Assembly (NCBI GenBank): GCA_022770525.1
Contig: JALEHN010000067.1
Span: forward strand, 1-64,000
DNA: 64,000 nt
Direction: 5' to 3'
Origin: Clostridiales bacterium
GTDB lineage: Bacteria; Bacillota; Clostridia; Lachnospirales; Lachnospiraceae
The stretch's first letter is position 1, and the number at the start of each line of letters is the position of its first letter. A program made the translations under genes and the position numbers. Below are positions 8,192 through 16,711 of the stretch, piece by piece. Below the pieces are notes generated by a model. That model worked only from the letters and a program-made list of their open reading frames with translations, was not told the origin of the DNA and ran no database searches.

Positions 8192-9241
8192 TCACTTTAT
8201 TTTATATTGATGAGCGCGCTGCCCATCCGAATTTTCTGTCTTTTTCAAATTTTCCACATGCTGTAATAAATATTTCTTCACATGATCCGATGCAAACGCC
8301 GCATCTATGCTGTTTTTTAATATATGTTTTTCATCCTCCCCGGTCATATTGCAATGAATTTGAAGCTGCCTGTATTCATTGGTCATTGTCGTCTGGCTGA
8401 CCGTCCGGTTATCTGTGTTCACTGTGATTTTTAAGCCTTCATCCAAGAACAGCCTAAACGGATAATCTTCCCATGCCCCAACGGCCTTCGTCTGCAAATT
8501 ACTTGTAGGACAAAGCTCCAGCACTGTCCCCTGTGCTTTGATCCATGCCCGCGCCTCCTGATCTTTCATCAGGGCAATGCCATGGCCGATACGTTTAGAC
8601 CCAAGACAAACGGCATCAATGACATTTTGAACACTGCCGCACTCACCGGCATGTATCGTTATCGGAATCCCCATGTCTTTGGCAAGCTCAAAAAACGCTT
8701 TCTGACACATCGGCGGATAATCCGCCTCACCGCCTGCGATATCAATGCCACACAGACCGTCGCCGTAAAACCCATATGCTTCTCTGAGCATTGCCGCATT
8801 GTCATCCACAGACATGTGCCGCATACCGCAGACGATCACTCCGGCTTCCATCACTTTTCCTGAACTTTTCACCACACGAAGGCCCTCCCTGACACCGCCT
8901 GTCACGGCGCGAAGCACTGATTTTACATTTAACCCCTTTGCCGTATGCAAAAGCGGGGCAAATCGAATCTCCATATAAATCACATCTTCTCCGGCCGCCT
9001 CCATAATAACACTTTTGGCTGCTTCAAAAAGATTTTCTTCGTTTTGCAGGCAGGTTACAGGCAGATCAAAGCATTCAAGATACTGTAAAAGGCTCTTACA
9101 GTCTGCCGGCGCAGTAAGCTTCTTTGTCAGCGCTTTGGCTGTATCCGGCAGCAATACACCGGCATTTCGGGCAAGCCGCATCACCACCGTCTCAGATAAG
9201 GAGCCATCTAAATGGCAGTGAAGATCTACTTTTGGCAACAT
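8192..9241 (-). CDS. add: Adenosine deaminase
   Basis: 349 residues. Metal and catalytic motifs of the adenosine/AMP deaminase family are present: N-terminal KVDLHCHLDGS, HAGE with the catalytic Glu, the RIGHG His, ELCPTSN, and VNTDN with the zinc Asp. It converts adenosine or deoxyadenosine to inosine plus ammonia in purine salvage. RBS GGGAGGTG precedes the ATG. The basic tail beyond about residue 330 (NSDGQRAHQYKIK) is unremarkable. Upstream of the MogA-like gene on the same strand, and 21 nt downstream of the MerR gene. Confidence 0.92.
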   Translation of the reverse strand: MLPKVDLHCHLDGSLSETVVMRLARNAGVLLPDTAKALTKKLTAPADCKSLLQYLECFDLPVTCLQNEENLFEAAKSVIMEAAGEDVIYMEIRFAPLLHTAKGLNVKSVLRAVTGGVREGLRVVKSSGKVMEAGVIVCGMRHMSVDDNAAMLREAYGFYGDGLCGIDIAGGEADYPPMCQKAFFELAKDMGIPITIHAGECGSVQNVIDAVCLGSKRIGHGIALMKDQEARAWIKAQGTVLELCPTSNLQTKAVGAWEDYPFRLFLDEGLKITVNTDNRTVSQTTMTNEYRQLQIHCNMTGEDEKHILKNSIDAAFASDHVKKYLLQHVENLKKTENSDGQRAHQYKIK

Positions 9242-9262
9242 AAAAACACCTCCCGCATAAAA

Positions 9263-10123
9263 TTAAATCTCACCACCGGACAGCTTCGCGTTTTCTCCAT
9301 GTGACAAAGGGAAAAATTTTTCCTTGCCTACGCTGTAATAAAACTGAAGTTCCGTCGGATATGGCTTAAACTCCACCGGCGATACAATGCAGTCCGACTC
9401 GATCACCGTCGCATAAGGGTGCTGTTCAAAATATTCCGGTACATCATCTGCCGCATGAACAATGGACTTCTGCGCTTTCCGGATACAACAGTATGTGTGT
9501 TCCGGCAAATGTCTAAAGAGCGGATTGCCGTCAAGCCGCTCATAAATTTCAAGAAAAGCATAAAACCTCTGCCCGTCCGGTGTATAATCCAGCAATATAC
9601 CTGAAGGATAATTGGCTGTGGCATGGCATTCTTTGGCAAGTTCAAACAAAAGGCTCAGCTTTTTGTGAAAATCCACCGGAGAATCCGGATCAGACATCGG
9701 ATAGCACATAATATTTCGCTGACATATTCTCCGTTCATAATAACCCTGATATTCATGATACTTTTCATGATCCTTAAGACCCCGCTCGGCAATTTCCAGC
9801 TTATTTAACCGTGCTTTAAGCATCTCAATCTGCTGATTTGTCAGCTTCTTGCTGTCTTCAATCAGCTCTTTTAAACGAAAACCGCTGGAAATACTGATAT
9901 AATGATGCCATTCTTTCAGCGGGATATCCATCTCCGCCAAAAACTTAATCATATCAATGGTCAGCAGCTGTTCAGTACTGTAATAACGGTATCCGTTATC
10001 CGGATTAATTTTTACAGGTACAAGTATGCCTATATGTTCATAATACCGCAGTGACTTAATACTTATTTTTTTAATTTTAGAAACCTCGCCAATCGTTAAA
10101 TACTTCCTGTTCAACCCTTTCAC
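9263..10123 (-). CDS. MerR-family transcriptional regulator with effector-binding C-terminus
   Basis: 286 residues starting at a GTG; a TTG nine bases later is an alternative. Residues about 8-78 form the MerR winged helix: YLTIGEVSKIKKISIKSLRYYEHIG then NGYRYYS. A coiled coil follows (about 100-135), then a GyrI-like effector domain of about 150 residues, as in BmrR-type regulators that sense small organic molecules. It is divergent from the VOC/EthD operon at 10382, whose promoter has the 19-bp spacer characteristic of MerR-activated promoters, so it probably controls that operon. Confidence 0.85.
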   Translation of the reverse strand: MKGLNRKYLTIGEVSKIKKISIKSLRYYEHIGILVPVKINPDNGYRYYSTEQLLTIDMIKFLAEMDIPLKEWHHYISISSGFRLKELIEDSKKLTNQQIEMLKARLNKLEIAERGLKDHEKYHEYQGYYERRICQRNIMCYPMSDPDSPVDFHKKLSLLFELAKECHATANYPSGILLDYTPDGQRFYAFLEIYERLDGNPLFRHLPEHTYCCIRKAQKSIVHAADDVPEYFEQHPYATVIESDCIVSPVEFKPYPTELQFYYSVGKEKFFPLSHGENAKLSGGEI

Positions 10124-10253
10124 CCGCCCGTTTCCTTATCTCGCAATCAAATACATTCACTCTTATTCGTTACAATAAAATTATAATTGATTAGGTCTGA
10201 ATTGACAAGGTAGTCCTTTTTAAGATGAATTTAAATAAGTTTTTATATAATAC

Positions 10254-10284
10254 TTGACCTTGCCCCTGGGGTATACCTTATTCT
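10254..10284 (+). promoter_or_regulatory. MerR-type promoter (19-bp spacer) of the VOC/EthD operon
   Basis: -35 TTGACC (10254-10259) and -10 TATTCT (10279-10284) are 19 bp apart. The spacer holds a CCCCTGGGG dyad core. Overlong spacers with a central dyad are the hallmark of promoters realigned by MerR-family activators. Confidence 0.7.
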
Positions 10285-10381
10285 ATTAACAGAGCTAAAT
10301 GGTGTGCAGCCTCATTAAAGAGACGGCACTCTGTGAAGAAGCTTTACATTCATCACAATCATTCATAAGGGGGCTTTTACA

Positions 10382-10783
10382 ATGGATTTTAAAGTATTAC
10401 ACGCCGGTATCAGTGTTTATAACATGGACGAATCACTGAAATGGTACGAGAAAAATCTGGATTTTAAGCTTATTAAAGATGATGGCTTTGTACCGCCTTT
10501 AAAAGCGAGAATCTGTTTCATCGCCAATGGTGATTTCCAGATTGAGCTGTTTGAATATGAACAGCCTAAGAAAATGCCTGAGGACAGACTGACACCAAAC
10601 AGTGACTTACAGACTGTAGGTACAAAACATGTGGCTTTTGAAGTCAAGGATATGGCTGCACTTAAAGAGAAATTTTTAGCCAATGGTGTAGATATTGCAC
10701 ACGAAGTTACAATGGAAGGCAACAGTGTTATGTTTATCCGCGACTGCAACGGCGTACTGATTGAATTTATCCAGAACAACTGA
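10382..10783 (+). CDS. VOC (glyoxalase/bleomycin-resistance) family protein
   Basis: 133 residues with the paired beta-alpha-beta-beta-beta modules of the vicinal oxygen chelate fold. It begins KVLHAGISVYNMDESLKWYEKNLDF, contains ARICFIANGDFQIELFEYE, and ends in MFIRDCNGVLIEFIQ with the C-terminal metal-ligand Glu. His near residue 7 and the Glus are candidate metal ligands. RBS GGGGG lies upstream of the ATG. First gene of a two-gene operon, 19 nt before the EthD-like gene, under the putative MerR-type promoter. The substrate is unknown; members include isomerases, lyases and dioxygenases. Confidence 0.85.
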   Translation: MDFKVLHAGISVYNMDESLKWYEKNLDFKLIKDDGFVPPLKARICFIANGDFQIELFEYEQPKKMPEDRLTPNSDLQTVGTKHVAFEVKDMAALKEKFLANGVDIAHEVTMEGNSVMFIRDCNGVLIEFIQNN

Positions 10784-10802
10784 AATTATTGGAGGTATTG
10801 AT

Positions 10803-11606
10803 ATGTCAAACTTAACTATGAACAAAACTCTGATTATCCACCACATCAATGATATTGACAATATTCCGGCTATGGAGCGCTGGTTTGTACATCATCACTG
10901 TCCGGAAGTTATGGCACAGGAGCCATGGCTGACACGCTATGTGATGTACCGCGTTATGCCTCCGGCCAAAGGTATGGAAGATCTTGCTTTCTTCAACTAC
11001 CGCGTCCATGAAAATCTCGGTCTCGGCGTTGAAAACAGACGAAGCTTAAGAGGTCTTTTAGGCATGACACCGGAACCTTGTGAAAATGCCATGACTGTAG
11101 CGATTGCCAATGTTCCGGCCGAACCGACTGAGGATTTCTTCGGTCAGACAATGAACCATGCTGACAAGACATTTATCCGCTTTGTCTATATGATGTCCTA
11201 TCCGCAGGGCGTTTCCAGAGAAGAAGGCGAAGAATGGTTTTTAAATACATTTGCACCTGAAGCATGCAAGCTTCCGGGACTGTTAAAGTTCTTCTCCCAC
11301 AAAGCTTATGATAAACAGTATCCTCCGATTCCTCTTCCGGAAGTCGGCGACGGACCGGAATTTGTCGATGTATCCGGAGACAACATCTTCTTCCACCGCT
11401 GGGACCGTGTCTGTGAAATGTGGTTTGAAAACAATTCCGCATGGACCAACGCATTTGTGAACAATCCGCCGGCATGGACTGTACCGGCATGGGCAACAAG
11501 GAATACATTCCCGTTTGTGGAACCGGGCAAAGATTTCATCTGCACAAGTATTCTTGAACGTCCTGACCAGAACATGCTGAAACATTATGACGGATGTGTA
11601 TTCTGA
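10803..11606 (+). CDS. Protein with two tandem EthD-like (dimeric alpha-beta barrel) halves
   Basis: 267 residues from the ATG at 10803 (GGAGG 9 nt upstream). Residues about 8-100 contain MERWFVHHHCPEVMAQEPWL then RYVMYRV. Residues about 135-255 contain GEEWFLNTFAPEACKLPGLLKF then FSHKAY. Both follow the EthD pattern of a W/F-x(4-5)-H/F-P start, a helix ending in PWL or PGL, and a strand. An internal duplication of a ferredoxin-like barrel unit is the simplest reading. EthD proteins accompany ether or aromatic catabolism and polyketide chemistry; the role here is unknown. Rich in Trp, Pro and His, notably NNPPAWTVPAWATRN near the C-terminus. Confidence 0.6.
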   Translation: MSNLTMNKTLIIHHINDIDNIPAMERWFVHHHCPEVMAQEPWLTRYVMYRVMPPAKGMEDLAFFNYRVHENLGLGVENRRSLRGLLGMTPEPCENAMTVAIANVPAEPTEDFFGQTMNHADKTFIRFVYMMSYPQGVSREEGEEWFLNTFAPEACKLPGLLKFFSHKAYDKQYPPIPLPEVGDGPEFVDVSGDNIFFHRWDRVCEMWFENNSAWTNAFVNNPPAWTVPAWATRNTFPFVEPGKDFICTSILERPDQNMLKHYDGCVF

Positions 11607-11642
11607 TATCGTGATACACATCGCTGACTTAAGAAAAATATT

Positions 11643-11680
11643 GTGAGGTATGACCCGAACAGGTCATACCTCACTTGTCT
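11643..11680 (+). terminator. Terminator of the VOC/EthD operon
   Basis: Perfect 13-bp stem GTGAGGTATGACC / GGTCATACCTCAC (11643-11655, 11662-11674), followed by TTGTCT. The T tail is weak. Confidence 0.7.
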
Positions 11681-11834
11681 AACACAAACTCTTTCCTGGC
11701 TTCCCCCTATTCCCCTCTGCAACAAAAAAATAAATTTCAGGGCTATACAAATCATCTTTATTTGGTAGAATAAAAGTAACTATATTCAGAAAAGATTATG
11801 CCGTTTTACAAAAAAACAGCGGGAGGTAAAATCA

Positions 11835-12101
11835 ATGTTCCGTTTATGGGGAAAAGTTTTTAAAAATAATCATTTACTGAAAGATACTGTGATCTGTGAT
11901 AACGACAATGATAAATCACGGACAAAAAAAATTTTTGATGCACTGACACAAATATGTCTGCAGTTTGACCTGTCCGAACCGATCTGGTTTGAATCCACAA
12001 TCAAAGATTTTCAGAAGCATGACAAGACACGCTTTACAAAAGACAATTTTATTGATGATATCGACTTTGATTATCTTGAAATTCAGGTGATTGATGAGTA
12101 A
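11835..12101 (+). CDS. Small conserved hypothetical protein
   Basis: 88 residues with a strong RBS (GGGAGGT, 11820-11826). It begins MFRLWGKVFKNNHLLKDTVI and ends in an acidic FIDDIDFDYLEIQVID stretch. It appears to be a single soluble alpha/beta domain with no membrane segment. I recall similar short proteins in Lachnospiraceae genomes, all without assigned function. It sits alone between two terminated units; a TAGAAT-like -10 lies near 11766-11771. Confidence 0.75.
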   Translation: MFRLWGKVFKNNHLLKDTVICDNDNDKSRTKKIFDALTQICLQFDLSEPIWFESTIKDFQKHDKTRFTKDNFIDDIDFDYLEIQVIDE

Positions 12102-12191
12102 TTACTATAAAACAGGCTGCTTGCGCATACCGAATCGTTTGACAGTATGAAGCAAATTTAAGTCGGTTTTAGGTCATTGGAGGTACAGGCA

Positions 12192-13082
12192 ATGCAGATA
12201 CAGATTAATCAGGATAAAAAAGAATTAAAAAGCCATGGCTGCTATGAATTTCCGGTGCTTGTCAGCCACGAAAACCTGTTTTCCTATGAGAGAGGTTCCT
12301 TTTTCTGGCACTGGCATCCGGAAATTGAACTGACCCTCGTTCTTGAAGGCGATATCATTTACCAGGTGGAAAGTCAGACCTTTCATCTTAAAGCCGGCGA
12401 AGGTCTGTTCTGCAATGCCAATATGCTCCACACAGGCCATCTGTTCAACCAAAAAGATTGTTTATATATTTCCACCACATTTGACCCGAGAATTATCTAT
12501 GGATTTGAGACAAGCATGGTTCAGACGAAGTTTGTCACTCCGCTGACTTTAAACAGTACTCTGTCCTCAATCCATCTGAAACCGGAAATTTTCTGGCAGA
12601 AAGAGATGCTCGACGGATGCAGAAAAATCTGGTCACTGACCGGCACAAAGCCGGATACTTATGAACTTGATATACTGGCAGTCCTTATGCATATCTGGTC
12701 GCTGCTCTACAATCATGCCAGACCGGATACAAAGGATCAGCCTTCCGTGCGCCGCGACCGCGACCGGCTTCATCAGATCCTGGCCTATATCCATGATCAT
12801 TACAGTGAAAAGCTGACCCTTGATGATATCGCCGGACATATCAACATCTGCAAAAGCGAATGCTGCCGTTTTTTTAAAAAACATATGAATATATCCATTT
12901 TTGACTACCTGATGCATTACCGCATTGAAAAAAGCCTGCCGCTTCTGCAAAATACCAGTGAAAGCATCACCGATATCGCGTCCATGACAGGCTTTTCAAA
13001 CTCATGCTATTTTTCTAAAATTTTTAAAGAAGACATCGGATGTACGCCCCGCGAGTATCGCGCCAAAACAAGAACCTTATAA
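12192..13082 (+). CDS. AraC-family transcriptional regulator
   Basis: 296 residues from the ATG at 12192 (GGAGGT at 12179-12184). The N-terminal cupin domain (about 15-130) has the sugar-regulator signature HWHPEIELTLVLEG and AGEGLFCNANMLH. The C-terminal pair of helix-turn-helices (about 195-296) includes LTLDDIAGHINICKSECCRFFKKH and SITDIASMTGFSNSCYFSKIFKEDIGCTPREYR, the AraC family signature. It probably senses a small carbohydrate-like molecule. Its 3' end overlaps convergent cbiZ by 6 bp. Target genes are not evident. Confidence 0.92.
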   Translation: MQIQINQDKKELKSHGCYEFPVLVSHENLFSYERGSFFWHWHPEIELTLVLEGDIIYQVESQTFHLKAGEGLFCNANMLHTGHLFNQKDCLYISTTFDPRIIYGFETSMVQTKFVTPLTLNSTLSSIHLKPEIFWQKEMLDGCRKIWSLTGTKPDTYELDILAVLMHIWSLLYNHARPDTKDQPSVRRDRDRLHQILAYIHDHYSEKLTLDDIAGHINICKSECCRFFKKHMNISIFDYLMHYRIEKSLPLLQNTSESITDIASMTGFSNSCYFSKIFKEDIGCTPREYRAKTRTL

Positions 13083-14357
13083 CTTCATCCGTTCTATTAA
13101 AGCGCACATGTACTGATCTGTCAGCCACGAAATACACTGTTCTTTATTTTCTCCCGCAGATACAGTGCTGTGTGCATCAGGCCGTTCTGCCGATTCTATG
13201 CTATCTGAACCTGATGTCTTTAAAGAAACCACATTGTTTTTATTTGACTGCTTTGATGCCCTGATGACTTTAAGAATATGTCCGGCAGCTTCCTGCACTT
13301 CATTAAAATCCAGCATTCCCCAGTCAAACTGGTCGATCAGATGCGCATACAATGAAGTCTGTGTAACCAAAACGGACTCTGTTTTTAAATCATCGAGCCT
13401 ATCCATAAAACATTCCCAATCAAATAATTTTTCTTTCTGTGCCTTTTCTTTGTTTGCGCTGCTTTCTGCCTCAGTGCTTTTTTCTTCATCTGCTCTTTTT
13501 TCTTCGTCTGCTCTTTTTTCTTTGTCTGCTCTTTTTTCACCTTGCCGATTATCTGTAATATACTTTTCCCAGAGCGTATCTGATGTCACACCAAAACGAT
13601 CCATACGGTGAAGCACATCATGCTGATACACCGGACAGAGTCCCGACTGCCGGTATAATGCCTCTTTCACTGCCTTCATCACTGTTTTGCCGATGTATTC
13701 TCCCAATTTACAGTGCTTTCCGGCATTTGTCAGCAGTACCTCTGAATCCGCATTGCAAATAATGATTGTTCCGTCTGTTCCCGAGCCTGTGGCAATCCCT
13801 CTGGAATACCGGCTTGGCGCCAGCAGTTCCTGAATCGCAGCTGTTTTTGCTTCCGTACAGGACACTAACGCCCGTGCAAGAGCACCTTCCGACAGATCTG
13901 CATCAATATATAAAATGATATTGATCGTTCCCGGCGGTACTGAATAGGAAATTTCAGATTTTTCATGCCATATGGCCGGATCGCCGATTCGCCCGCCGTT
14001 TGTCCGGATACTTCCTGTAACAATGGCTGTCACCGAAAAATCTTCATAGTTCATCGTCTGTATGGATACGTTATCCATATTTACAGTTGTGGAAAGACCG
14101 GTGCTTTTGTCCCTGTCAAGTCCCAGATCATCCTCTGCCACAATCTTCATATGCTCACTGTAGGTTGCTGCCCGCATTTCACATGATTTTTCTCCCGTAC
14201 TGCAGTCATTATTAAAAACCGCCTCCATATCTGTGCGGTAACCGCCATTATTCGGACCGGTGCTTAACACTTTGCGTTTACCCGCAAAACGGACAACCAG
14301 GGACTTATCATAGCGCAGCACCTCATCGCCGCCGGGTAACTGATATATATTCTTCAT
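13077..14357 (-). CDS. cbiZ: Adenosylcobinamide amidohydrolase CbiZ
   Basis: 426 residues. Residues 1-250 match CbiZ: YDKSLVVRFAGKRKVLSTGP with the NGGYRTD motif, VTAIVTGSIRTNGGRIGDP, ALVSCTEAKTAAIQEL, ATGSGTDGTI and NAGKHCKLGEYIGK. CbiZ cleaves the aminopropanol-nucleotide loop side chain of cobamides or cobinamide, giving cobyric acid so the lower ligand can be rebuilt. A low-complexity linker follows (about 275-315, repeats of EEKRAD) and then a helical C-terminal segment (about 315-426) not typical of the family. 12 nt downstream of the DUF2804 gene. It fits the corrinoid methyltransferase region at 53-58 kb functionally. Confidence 0.85.
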   Translation of the reverse strand: MKNIYQLPGGDEVLRYDKSLVVRFAGKRKVLSTGPNNGGYRTDMEAVFNNDCSTGEKSCEMRAATYSEHMKIVAEDDLGLDRDKSTGLSTTVNMDNVSIQTMNYEDFSVTAIVTGSIRTNGGRIGDPAIWHEKSEISYSVPPGTINIILYIDADLSEGALARALVSCTEAKTAAIQELLAPSRYSRGIATGSGTDGTIIICNADSEVLLTNAGKHCKLGEYIGKTVMKAVKEALYRQSGLCPVYQHDVLHRMDRFGVTSDTLWEKYITDNRQGEKRADKEKRADEEKRADEEKSTEAESSANKEKAQKEKLFDWECFMDRLDDLKTESVLVTQTSLYAHLIDQFDWGMLDFNEVQEAAGHILKVIRASKQSNKNNVVSLKTSGSDSIESAERPDAHSTVSAGENKEQCISWLTDQYMCALIERMKL

Positions 14358-14369
14358 AAAATTCCTCTC

Positions 14370-15449
14370 TTACAACAAAAGTGTTTTATCTTCCCCCATA
14401 CCCATCATGCCATCCAGAATATATTTATTGCCTTCCTCATCTCTGACATAGCCTTCCAGTACACCAAAAACGATATAATAATCAATATTAACGACAACCG
14501 CATGGAGAATCATCGGACTCATGCCATAAACTTTAAATTTGATATTCACCATGTCATGCTCGTCCCGAATGATCCATTCCGCATAATCCTGAAAATCTTT
14601 AGACTCCGGTGTCCGTTTAAATGTAACCGGCGGCAGAAGACTTGTTTCATTTTTAAACCAGATCAGGTTTTCATTGAATCTTTCCTGATCAACGGACTGA
14701 TTTCGGGTCAGGTTAAATGCGAAAAATTTCTTCTCACCATTGATTTCCCGGCACCCCATCGTTGTCACCCAGTCATAATGTGCCTTTCTCGGATAATAAC
14801 CTCTGTGGTCATCAACAATAGCCACACTGTCTTCATCACAGTTCATCCTTTCGCCGTTAATTGTCAGGCTGCCCTCCGCTTTGAAGAAATCTTTCTGACT
14901 GTACAGCGGCCGGTTTTTCCCAAACGGAATACTGACAACACTGGGTTTACTGAGGCGGATCAGTGTAAAATCATATTCAATAGAATCCTCTTTATTTTTA
15001 TGCCTTCCTTTAAGTGTGCACTGACCATCTTCAAAGCGGTTCACATATTTCACATGACTTACCGTCGTCTTTCCTTCTGCAATATTTCCGTTCATCAGAT
15101 TCGGTGCTATGATTGTATCACTGCTCTTAAGATTTGTATCCCATGTATAAACCTTTTTTGTCCGCTTGTCATAAAATACATTTAACGTCTTTCCAAAAAT
15201 ACCCATATCACAGACAACTGCCAGAAGCACACCATTCTGCAGGTGGACCTCCGTCGCCTCCCACAGTGTCAGCTTATACTTGTTCAGACACTGAGGCATA
15301 TGCGTCGGTTTCCTGGCTCGAAGCAGCTCCATCGTCTCAAACTCCCTGTCAAATGTTCCGAATATACATTTGCCGTCTGCTTTGACCATATCTTTTGGTG
15401 TCGGCACCGAACGTCTTCTCTTATGAATATACTTACTGTATGATCCCAT
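14370..15449 (-). CDS. DUF2804 family protein
   Basis: 359 residues with DUF2804 landmarks: an N-terminal FGTFDREFETMELLR segment, the central DDHRGYYPRKAHYDWVT motif, then FFAFNLTRNQSVDQERFNEN and a beta-rich C-terminus ending in GVLEGYVRDEEG. The fold resembles carotenoid-synthesis/DUF2804 lipocalin-like pairs, and the biochemical role is unknown. GGAGGT precedes the ATG at 15449. First gene of a likely two-gene unit with cbiZ. No signal peptide or membrane segment. Confidence 0.8.
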   Translation of the reverse strand: MGSYSKYIHKRRRSVPTPKDMVKADGKCIFGTFDREFETMELLRARKPTHMPQCLNKYKLTLWEATEVHLQNGVLLAVVCDMGIFGKTLNVFYDKRTKKVYTWDTNLKSSDTIIAPNLMNGNIAEGKTTVSHVKYVNRFEDGQCTLKGRHKNKEDSIEYDFTLIRLSKPSVVSIPFGKNRPLYSQKDFFKAEGSLTINGERMNCDEDSVAIVDDHRGYYPRKAHYDWVTTMGCREINGEKKFFAFNLTRNQSVDQERFNENLIWFKNETSLLPPVTFKRTPESKDFQDYAEWIIRDEHDMVNIKFKVYGMSPMILHAVVVNIDYYIVFGVLEGYVRDEEGNKYILDGMMGMGEDKTLLL

Positions 15450-15533
15450 AAAAATACCTCCAACCTATACATGCAGCTACATAAAACAACAGGTACTATA
15501 ATCATATTATAGCTCTGAAATGAAAATCCTACA

Positions 15534-15594
15534 AGAAAAAATCCCCGTTAAAGAAGGCAGTCCTCAATCTCCTTCTTTAACGAGGATTTTTTTT
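15534..15594. terminator. Bidirectional terminator between the gal operon and DUF2804
   Basis: Long stem AATCCCCGTTAAAGAAGG / CCTTCTTTAACGAGGATT (about 15539-15587) with A-rich and T-rich flanks, so it works on both strands. It ends the gal operon on the minus strand. Confidence 0.85.
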
Positions 15595-15596
15595 AA

Positions 15597-16619
15597 TTAA
15601 TCATTATATCCGTTCGGATTTTTTGTCTGCCAGTTCCAGGAATGGGCACACATTTCATCGATGCCGTACTTCGCCTGCCAGCCCAGTTCCTTTGCGGCTT
15701 TGGCCGGTGCACAGTAGCACATGGCAATATCGCCCGGTCTTCTCGGTTTGATCTGATAATTAATTGCATGACCGCATGCTTTTTCAAATGCATGAACAAC
15801 CTGAAGCACACTGTAACCGTTGCCTGTACCAAGGTTATAAACGCTGACACCCTCTTTGTCTGCCAGCTTCTGAATAGCCTTCACATGACCGACAGCAAGG
15901 TCTACCACATGAATATAATCGCGCACGCCTGTACCGTCCGGTGTATCATAGTCATCACCGAATACGCCCAGACATTCCAGTTTACCGATGGCTACCTGCG
16001 CCACATACGGCAGAAGATTGTTTGGAATACCCTTCGGGTCTTCACCGATCAGCCCGCTTTCATGTGCCCCGATCGGGTTAAAATAGCGCAGCAGGATAAC
16101 ATTCCATTCCGGATCCGATGTATGGATATCTGTCAGTATCTGCTCCAGCATCCATTTCGTCCATCCGTAAGGATTTGTACACATGCCTTTTGGACATTCC
16201 TCTGTAATCGGAATCATCGCCGGATCGCCGTAAACTGTTGCCGATGAACTGAAAATAATATTTTTAACGCCGTGGTTTCTCATGGCATCACAAAGTGTCA
16301 ATGTACCGCCGATATTATTCTGATAATACTCCATCGGCTTTGAAACCGATTCACCCACTGCTTTAAGTCCCGCAAAATGAATCACAGCATCTATTTTTTC
16401 CTGATCAAAAATCTTATTCATCGCTGCTGCATCGCAAATATCATCTTCATAAAAAGTTACTTTTTTCCCTGTGATTTTCTCCACACGGTCAATGGCTTTT
16501 TTATTTGAATTGTAGAGATTATCCACAACAACAACGTCATAGCCTGCGTTTAAAAGTTCCACACATGTATGGCTGCCGATATATCCGGCGCCGCCTGTTA
16601 CTAAAATTCTCATATTCAC
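15597..16619 (-). CDS. galE: UDP-glucose 4-epimerase
   Basis: About 340 residues. N-terminal Rossmann motif TGGAGYIGSH, catalytic SSSATVYG and the YxxxK pair in YGWTKWM, and a C-terminal RRPGDIA motif: a classic short-chain epimerase. It interconverts UDP-galactose and UDP-glucose in the Leloir pathway. The frame opens with GTG (16619) and ATG follows two codons later (16613); AGGAGG lies 5 or 11 nt upstream respectively, so either start is possible. Last gene of galK-galT-galE. Confidence 0.95.
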   Translation of the reverse strand: MNMRILVTGGAGYIGSHTCVELLNAGYDVVVVDNLYNSNKKAIDRVEKITGKKVTFYEDDICDAAAMNKIFDQEKIDAVIHFAGLKAVGESVSKPMEYYQNNIGGTLTLCDAMRNHGVKNIIFSSSATVYGDPAMIPITEECPKGMCTNPYGWTKWMLEQILTDIHTSDPEWNVILLRYFNPIGAHESGLIGEDPKGIPNNLLPYVAQVAIGKLECLGVFGDDYDTPDGTGVRDYIHVVDLAVGHVKAIQKLADKEGVSVYNLGTGNGYSVLQVVHAFEKACGHAINYQIKPRRPGDIAMCYCAPAKAAKELGWQAKYGIDEMCAHSWNWQTKNPNGYND

Positions 16620-16711
16620 CTATTCCTCCTGATACGTCAGATTCCCTTTGGGCACCTGTCAATCTATTTTCTGCATTTTTTCAGCCGTCACATCAGATAC
16701 CGCCACTTTGA

